Shown here: piece after piece, positions 58,446 to 64,000 of the stretch | How positions within the stretch are numbered: position 1 is the stretch's first letter | Layout of the letters: every line of letters begins with the position of its first letter | NCBI GenBank assembly: GCA_963691655.1 | Contig: OY829328.1 | Coordinates: 8,398,204-8,462,203, forward strand | DNA from: Toxonevra muliebris | Taxonomy: Eukaryota; Arthropoda; Insecta; Diptera; Pallopteridae | Length of the DNA stretch: 64,000 nucleotides | Direction of reading: 5' to 3' | Notes under the pieces: model-generated | The model's input: the letters and a program-made list of their open reading frames with translations, nothing else | Databases searched by the model: none | What the model was told of the DNA's origin: nothing | Translations under genes and position numbers: made by a program

Positions 58446-61400
58446 TCTAGTAAAGTATAAATTATGAACATTTGCTAAAAAATATGCACACAATAGCCAC
58501 TGGCATGACCGCACTTCAATGAAGCAAAACAAAGTTGGTCGCTCTACTTTAGACTTATCACAATTTCGACCTAAAACCAGAACTTTAAGTTCCGAAAATA
58601 TAGGTATCGAGAAAAAATTGTATAATCTTTTGATTTTAGACAAAAAAAAAAAATTGAGAAAAATTATGATTTTTTCGGAAAAATTGTGATTTCTTATTTT
58701 TTCGATAAAACCTATTGATAATGTCTTTGGGTCAAAAGAAAAGCCAAACATAGCCTACACAGATTATTTCGTCTGTTACCCCAATAAAACAGGAGAATCT
58801 ATAGAAGTGAACATGCACTCCTTTTTCTTTCACTCCTTTGGAACTAAGATGCCTGTACTAAATAATGTGAACGCTGTTCTGAAACACCCTGTATAGTTTT
58901 AGACTCTCTAACATTCTATTTGATATCCAACTACCATTTCGTTTACAGTGATTACTTCAACTTTTTTTACCATTAAATTTTTAGAACCAATATTAAGATG
59001 GCTGTAGTTTTTCTGAATCTCTAATTTCTTTCCAACGGCCTATTTATTTTAAGCTTGACTAACCTTTAGACAGCGATTTTTAGGATATTTTATTTGGTGA
59101 CGAACGGAACTGAGAATAACCCAACAAAAAACGAAACACCAAAAAAATGTCCACTTTTGTATAATTCAATTTTAATATACTGATTTTGACCAAACTTTTA
59201 TGTAACCATCCCTCTAAATGACCAAAAAAAAAAATCAAATATTAATAAAAATATAGCCGCCATTTTAGTGACTAACCGCTTTTCTGAAGCATTTATTTAT
59301 ACATAAATAAGTCTAAAGTCGCAAAGTTTATTACTTCAATAACTCAACTTGAATTTGAACGCATGGCGTGAAAATGCACATTTCGTTTCTCACCACAGCA
59401 CCGCTATCGACTTAATCCCATTTTTATATGCTATCTACTATAGATATTTCTCGTAATTTTATTGCCGATTTAAATAAAGTATGAATTAAATTAAAAGCTT
59501 CTCTCTTCAATCTATTTGGTTTTTTTTTTTTTTTTTTTTTTTTTTGTGCACATAAAAGTTTGGGCAAAATTTTATTTATATTCTGCAAGCGCATCGGTGC
59601 GTATGAATAACTTTAGAAAAAATTACAATGGAAGCAGAAAATTTATAAAATTGCGTAATTTTAATAATATACAAATTTAAATTTTTTTTTTTTTTTTGTA
59701 TTATTTGATGAGATGCAGCAACAGTCCTACAAACTTTGCTACTTTTGCTGCTGATTATAATGCCATTGCTTTCACTGCTGTTACTAGGAAGCAAGTTTCT
59801 CTATCTGGCTACATTAAATATTTAAATAATCAGAAGTACGCTCACTTGCATGCATACAATAAGCACCCAGAGCATGTTTATAAATGTAGCAATGTAATTT
59901 AGTAAAAAAAATTTAAAGCGTAGATTGAGAGTCTACGCTTAATGCGACATGTAGTAATTGCAACAACAAATTATTTAAAAACTTTTTTCATTCCGTAGTA
60001 AGTGAATGAGTAAAATTGTAGCAAGCATTTAAGGAAATATCAGCAGAAAGCCATGCACAACATGCAACATGCTATCATAATATGTCATGCATGCAGGAAG
60101 CAAAGAGTATGTAGAGGCAGGCAGAAGACAGGCAGCTAAGAAATTCCAGGCCCGCAGAGTGCACACACACATGTAGAACACAAATTTACTAAAAATACAA
60201 TTCTACGCATTGCTTGCATCTTACAAAATAACAAAAAAACAAAAAAAAGTAACTACGAAACTGGTTGAAGAAATATGTGGTAGTGGTAGTTGGTAGTAGC
60301 AGCAGCAGTAAAAGTAGTTGTAGCACTGAAAGTAGTTTTTCACCATCCATCGTCGTTGTTGGTACAAGCCAAAATGATAAATTAAATTGTCGCCTTGAAA
60401 GTGCTGTAATATTTTTTGGCATTTTCAACGCATACAGCACCATACACCCATACATATCCTACATACATGCTATATGTACGTATACACAAGAAGTGAAATT
60501 AAATTTTTCGTTTTTTGGTGTGTGTGTGTGTGTGTACAGTGGAAATAATATGAGCAGGCGAGCGAACGCGCACGCATACACATTGAAACGTAGGTACGCA
60601 TCATAAATTTTTATGCTGTGGTAAAGAGTGTGACAAGCGCAAACATATACAGATCCATACAGAAAACAATTTCAAAAATAAAATTGAAAAAAAAGTGTAC
60701 AGAAAGCAAGCAGAAGCAAAGGGAGAGAACGAAGTAACGCTTCATGTACAGAAAAGGAAGCAGCCTTTTGGGCGCGCTACAGCCACATGATGATGATGAC
60801 GAAGAAGATTCGTAGCATTTTCGTCATAAAATGAAAAGTAATGAACCGCAACGGATTTCTTTTCATCTGTAAATGTAAAATGTTGGAATTTACTTACTTA
60901 TTTGTATTTATACATACATATTTACATATTTGTATATGTATTTACACATGTGTGCCGTTCCTTTCATTTTTTTTCTTTTCTTTTTTTTTTACGGTAGGAA
61001 ATTTTATTTGAATTCAGGATATTACAACTAGAAAATTCATTACCGTATACATTGATGCGACATTAAAAGTATGCAAAAAATAATAAAATAAAATCGAGAA
61101 AACCAAATTTATTTCTCACTTGTTGTAATGAGAAATACTACTGCTGTTATTTCTATTTTTTTCCTATGATTTCTTTGAGATGAGAGTTTTTGGTAGAAAA
61201 AATTAAAATAATGTTGTTTTTAATTATTGCTGCATTCAGACATATGTATGTATCTAAGTAAGATTAAAATCATTCATGAAACGATATCCATATGGATACA
61301 AACGACCAACCCCAGCAAAAACGATGTATGTGTAACTATTTATCAAAACACATCAGTAAAAATTCAAGTGTGTATTTAGTACTAACAGAGGAAGTATTTT

Positions 61401-61720
61401 TTAGGCATGTAAAATGTTTCAAAAAGTAGGAAGTTATCACTCACATTAAAACACAGCTTCAAAAATAAGTTATGAGTAATAGTTAACGATGGATCTCTAC
61501 AAAAACAGCGAGTCCCTCCCAGAAACTCATTCAAATCATTAACGCGATGCTTGCGAATTCTGCAATATATAAAATTTGGGGTTATTCAAACTCTCGCAAA
61601 CAGAATGAGGGCCCTTGAAAATTTAATAATCTCTTTGTTGGTCGCAATATCAGCATCGTTCATTGGTACAAAAAAATACTATTCTATAAAATTTGGACTG
61701 TCTTTTTTCGAATCTAATTA
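58446..61720. other. AT-rich DNA with homopolymers and microsatellites
   Basis: CTGAAACACCCTGTATAG near 58878-58895 resembles a mariner end (CAGGGTGTTTCAG in reverse complement) without a visible partner. There is a T26 run at 59520-59545, and a GTAGTAGCAGCAGCAG segment near 60280-60325. A TG run lies near 60518-60534. A 9-bp stem hairpin (AAGCGTAGA and TCTACGCTT, near 59917-59940) is also seen. No gene recognised. Confidence 0.45.
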
Positions 61721-61944
61721 AAAATCTCCAGAGTTGTAAAAGAATGCAATCAATTTTATTGCAATACCTTGAAGTCACAGTTAGTAACCGACAATTCATG
61801 ATTGCAGTTACTGAATAACGTATTTGAATCCAGAATAAAAAATGCAGCTGGTTATTCATTTAGAAAAGTCTTTTCTAGAGTCAAGGGGGTGCAGCCTTTT
61901 TTTGAAATAATGAGACTGCAAATCTTATGACTCCAAAATCATGA

Positions 61945-62190
61945 CTGCTTCGAAGTCACTTGGAGTCATTTGGAGTCACTTGAAGTCACTTGGAGTCACT
62001 TGAGTAACCTTAAACTCAAATGCAGTCATTTGGAGTCAATTGCAATTAGCAGTCAATCACAGTCAGTTGAAGTCTTTTGGAGTCTATTGGGAATTTGAAG
62101 TCAATTGGAGTCAATTGGAGTCTTTTGGAGTCAATTGGAGTCATTTGGAGTCAATTGGAGGTTTGAAGTCAATTGGAATCACTGTTTTTA
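61945..62190 (+). repeat. Minisatellite of GGAGTCA-type units (left arm)
   Basis: Units such as AGTCACTTGG, AGTCATTTGG, AGTCAATTGG and AGTCTTTTGG follow one another at 10-11-bp spacing with substitutions. The array lies at the inner end of the left arm of the foldback element and has its inverted counterpart at 62517-62850. Confidence 0.85.
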
Positions 62191-62516
62191 CGAGTTATAG
62201 CTTAGGTATTGTTAATACATTTTTAGGGTAATTCACCTTGTTATTTGAATGTCAGTTTCGCAAAAATTATTATCAAAACATTTTCTTTTTAATATTAAAT
62301 AAATTAGTCAAAAGTATTAATTATTATATTGAAACGCGAGTTGAATGGAATTACCGCAAAAAGTGCAAATTTTGTTGAAGTGAATAACTTGTGATATTCT
62401 TACTTTATTTGTGGCGTGTGTTTTGTGGAAAACTAAGTATTTATGAAAGAATCAGTATGAGAGACCTGAGTATTTATGAGAGAAGATATAAATTTAATAT
62501 TAAATAACAATATTTG

Positions 62517-62850
62517 GCTCCAAAAGACTCCAAGTGACTCCAATTGACTTCAAATCCCCAATTGACTCCAAAAGACTCCAGTTGACTTCAAATTCCCAAT
62601 TGACTCAACAAGACTTCAACTGACTCCAGTTGACTTCAAACTCCCAATTGACTCTAAAAGACTTCAACTGACTCCAATTGACTTCAAAATCCCAATTGAC
62701 TCCAAAAAACTCCAAGCGACACCAATTGAATGCAAATTGCAATTGACTCCAAATGACTGCATTTGAGTTCAAGGTTACTCAAGTGACTCCAAGTGACTTC
62801 AAATGACTCCAAGTGACTTCAAATGACTCCAAGTGACTCCAAGCGACTTT
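62517..62850 (-). repeat. Minisatellite of TGACTCC-type units (right arm)
   Basis: The same 10-11-bp units run in the opposite orientation (CCAAAAGACT, CCAAGTGACT, CCAATTGACT), with a higher-order period of roughly 30-60 bp visible around the recurring phrase CTCCCAATTGACT. This arm is longer than the left array, so one side has expanded or the other contracted since the arms were identical. Confidence 0.8.
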
Positions 62851-63096
62851 AAAGCAGTCATGATTTTGGAGTCATAAGATTTGCAGTCTTATGATTTCAA
62901 AAAAAGACTGCACTCCCTTGACTCTAAAAAAGACTTTTCTAAATGAATAACCAATCGGCGACTCCAAAAAAGGCTAACAACTGCATTTTTTATTCTGAAG
63001 TCAAATATATTATTCAATAACTGCAATCAAAAATTATTATTCATTTGTGACTTATATCTTCAATTGATTGCACTGTTTTACAGCTCTGAAAATCTC

Positions 63097-63714
63097 ACAA
63101 CTGATTTTCTATTCTATTTTAAAAAATTTGTAAAATGAAAGAGAAAAATACTTTAAATTTCATTGAAATTAACATACTTAAATCATAGAGAATTATTTGA
63201 GCGATTCTGATTTTTTTATCGAGCTGAAAACTTCCAATTCAGAGGCAATGAGGGCTCATTTGTGGGAGTTCGAATGGCTCTAAATTTTATGTGAGGCATA
63301 AACACAAAGAACACTTTTAATGGCCCTCTTTAGAACATTAATGAAACTTTAACTCTTTCGAAACAATTATGGACATCTTTAATGTCAATTTTCAGCTCTT
63401 CTTCTCGCAATTGTTCTTAAAGAAAACGTATGCTCTGAAAGAAAAGTCGTAACCCATCCCCTCTAGAACTTGGATTTTGTTGCATACGGTATAAATATGT
63501 TTATTCTTGCGCAAACTCAACAGCATATAGGAGAGAATTGATCATCTGATCGGAGCAGCAGGCTCGAGATCAACATTAAGAAGTCAAAATAGTATGAGAA
63601 TTAACACCACATCTTAAGGTTAACCTATTGAATAGGTCAAAAATTATGTTTCCCTTGGTAGCATAGGTAAACTACAGATAGAAGAGCATCTGAGAATGTC
63701 AACTACCGGGCTCT
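63097..63714. other. Unassigned AT-rich DNA
   Basis: No coding domain or element ends were recognised in these ~620 bp. Confidence 0.45.
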
Positions 63715-63885
63715 ATGAAATATGGCCCCAAAATCAAAAGTGAAAAATCACCCCAAAAGTAGGGCCATTTTTCAATATGAAATATTACCCCAACATACAA
63801 ATTGAAATATGGCTCCAAAGTAAAATGAATAAAGGCCCCAGCATTTTTTTTCTCAAATATTATTTAAATGCCCCCAAAAATTTAA
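63715..63885 (+). repeat. Imperfect tandem repeat of GAAATATGGCCCCAAAA-type units
   Basis: Units of about 35-40 bp share the core ATATGGCCCCAAAA or variants (GAAATATGGCCCCAAAATCA, GAAAAATCACCCCAAAAGTA, GAAATATTACCCCAACATAC, GAAATATGGCTCCAAAGTAA, then ATAAAGGCCCCAGCA). At least five units are visible. No coding frame is apparent; the CCCC-rich core stands out in AT-rich surroundings. Confidence 0.6.
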
Positions 63886-64000
63886 CAAAAATATTAATTG
63901 TAGCATCTATCTTATATTTACAAAAAGGACAACTGTAGCTTTCCATATTATTTGCAAGTGAAGTGGCCTAAAATTTAAAGATGAACGAGGTAAAAATATT

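Larger units (their letters stand above)
61729..63088. mobile_element. Foldback hAT-like element with minisatellite arms, 1360 bp
   Basis: The left end CAGAGTTGTAAAAGAATGCA and the reverse complement of the right end CAGAGCTGTAAAACAGTGCA are counterparts (three mismatches over 25 bp). AAAATCTC stands on both sides (61721-61728 and 63089-63096), a perfect 8-bp duplication of hAT type. Complementarity continues inward through the whole of both arms: GGTTATTCATTTAGAAAAGT near 61850 and its complement near 62934-62953, and GACTCCAAAATCATGACTGC near 61929 and its complement near 62854-62873. Each arm then runs into a 10-11-bp minisatellite. No transposase frame exists, so it is non-autonomous; the 63-codon frame at 62040-62231 is the minisatellite read through. 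Confidence 0.88.

Noticed and set aside
58878..58895. Second mariner insertion
   Set aside because: Only one end-like sequence (CACCCTGTATAG) is visible, with no partner end or transposase frame nearby.
62040..62231. Open frame with repeated VNWSQLESFG-like residues
   Set aside because: It is the GGAGTCA minisatellite read in frame and lies inside a foldback element; no start context or conservation is expected.
61945..62850. CRISPR-like array
   Set aside because: Units are 10-11 bp, contiguous without spacers and occur in inverted arms of a transposon in eukaryotic DNA.

Overview
The window looks like AT-rich nuclear DNA from a higher (cyclorrhaphan) fly. This is inferred from the composition, the many A/T homopolymers, the CATA/CA/GTAG microsatellites typical of fly introns and intergenic DNA, and the transposon families present. 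I found no intact host gene, tRNA, rRNA or CRISPR. The piece is most likely a large intron or intergenic stretch that has collected transposable elements (TEs). The genus cannot be told from what is visible.

Layout: 0-8.9 kb is mostly unassigned AT-rich DNA with two C/T-rich tracts, a diverged tandem repeat (4.6-5.06 kb) and two inverted repeats. From 8.9 to 20.9 kb lie a hAT MITE with a perfect 8-bp target duplication, a TA-flanked foldback, two TTAA-flanked piggyBac-type MITEs, a 1.3-kb foldback element (15403-16737), a MITE with 24-bp perfect terminal repeats (18645-18838) and two LINE 3' fragments. From 20.9 to 32.6 kb come T-rich DNA, another foldback, a tRNA-Glu-derived SINE (25501-25786), a TTAA foldback, an internally deleted mariner of the DD37D type with both ends intact (29447-30281), a 205-bp piggyBac-type MITE and a microRNA-like hairpin (32478-32545). 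From 37.3 to 38.9 kb is a deleted, frameshifted BEL/Pao retrotransposon on the minus strand. From 41.0 to 44.1 kb are a probable TTAA element, a second SINE copy split by a nested hAT MITE, and a minus-strand LINE 3' part with RNase H. From 46.6 to 47.1 kb is an element with perfect 19-bp inverted ends. From 49.9 to 52.4 kb are a LINE 3' fragment ending in CCTAA repeats and an RTE-clade LINE remnant. At 57.1-58.4 kb is a third RNase H LINE, also ending in CCTAA repeats. At 61.7-63.1 kb is a foldback hAT-like element (1360 bp) whose long arms contain a GGAGTCA-type minisatellite, flanked by a perfect AAAATCTC duplication.

Functionally these are independent insertions and decay products, not a cooperating gene set. 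The informative points are target-site duplications that fix element borders, nesting that gives relative ages, a transposase that lost its first catalytic Asp but kept both ends, and two RNase H domains that keep all catalytic residues. Boundaries given with target duplications are read directly from the sequence; other element limits are approximate.
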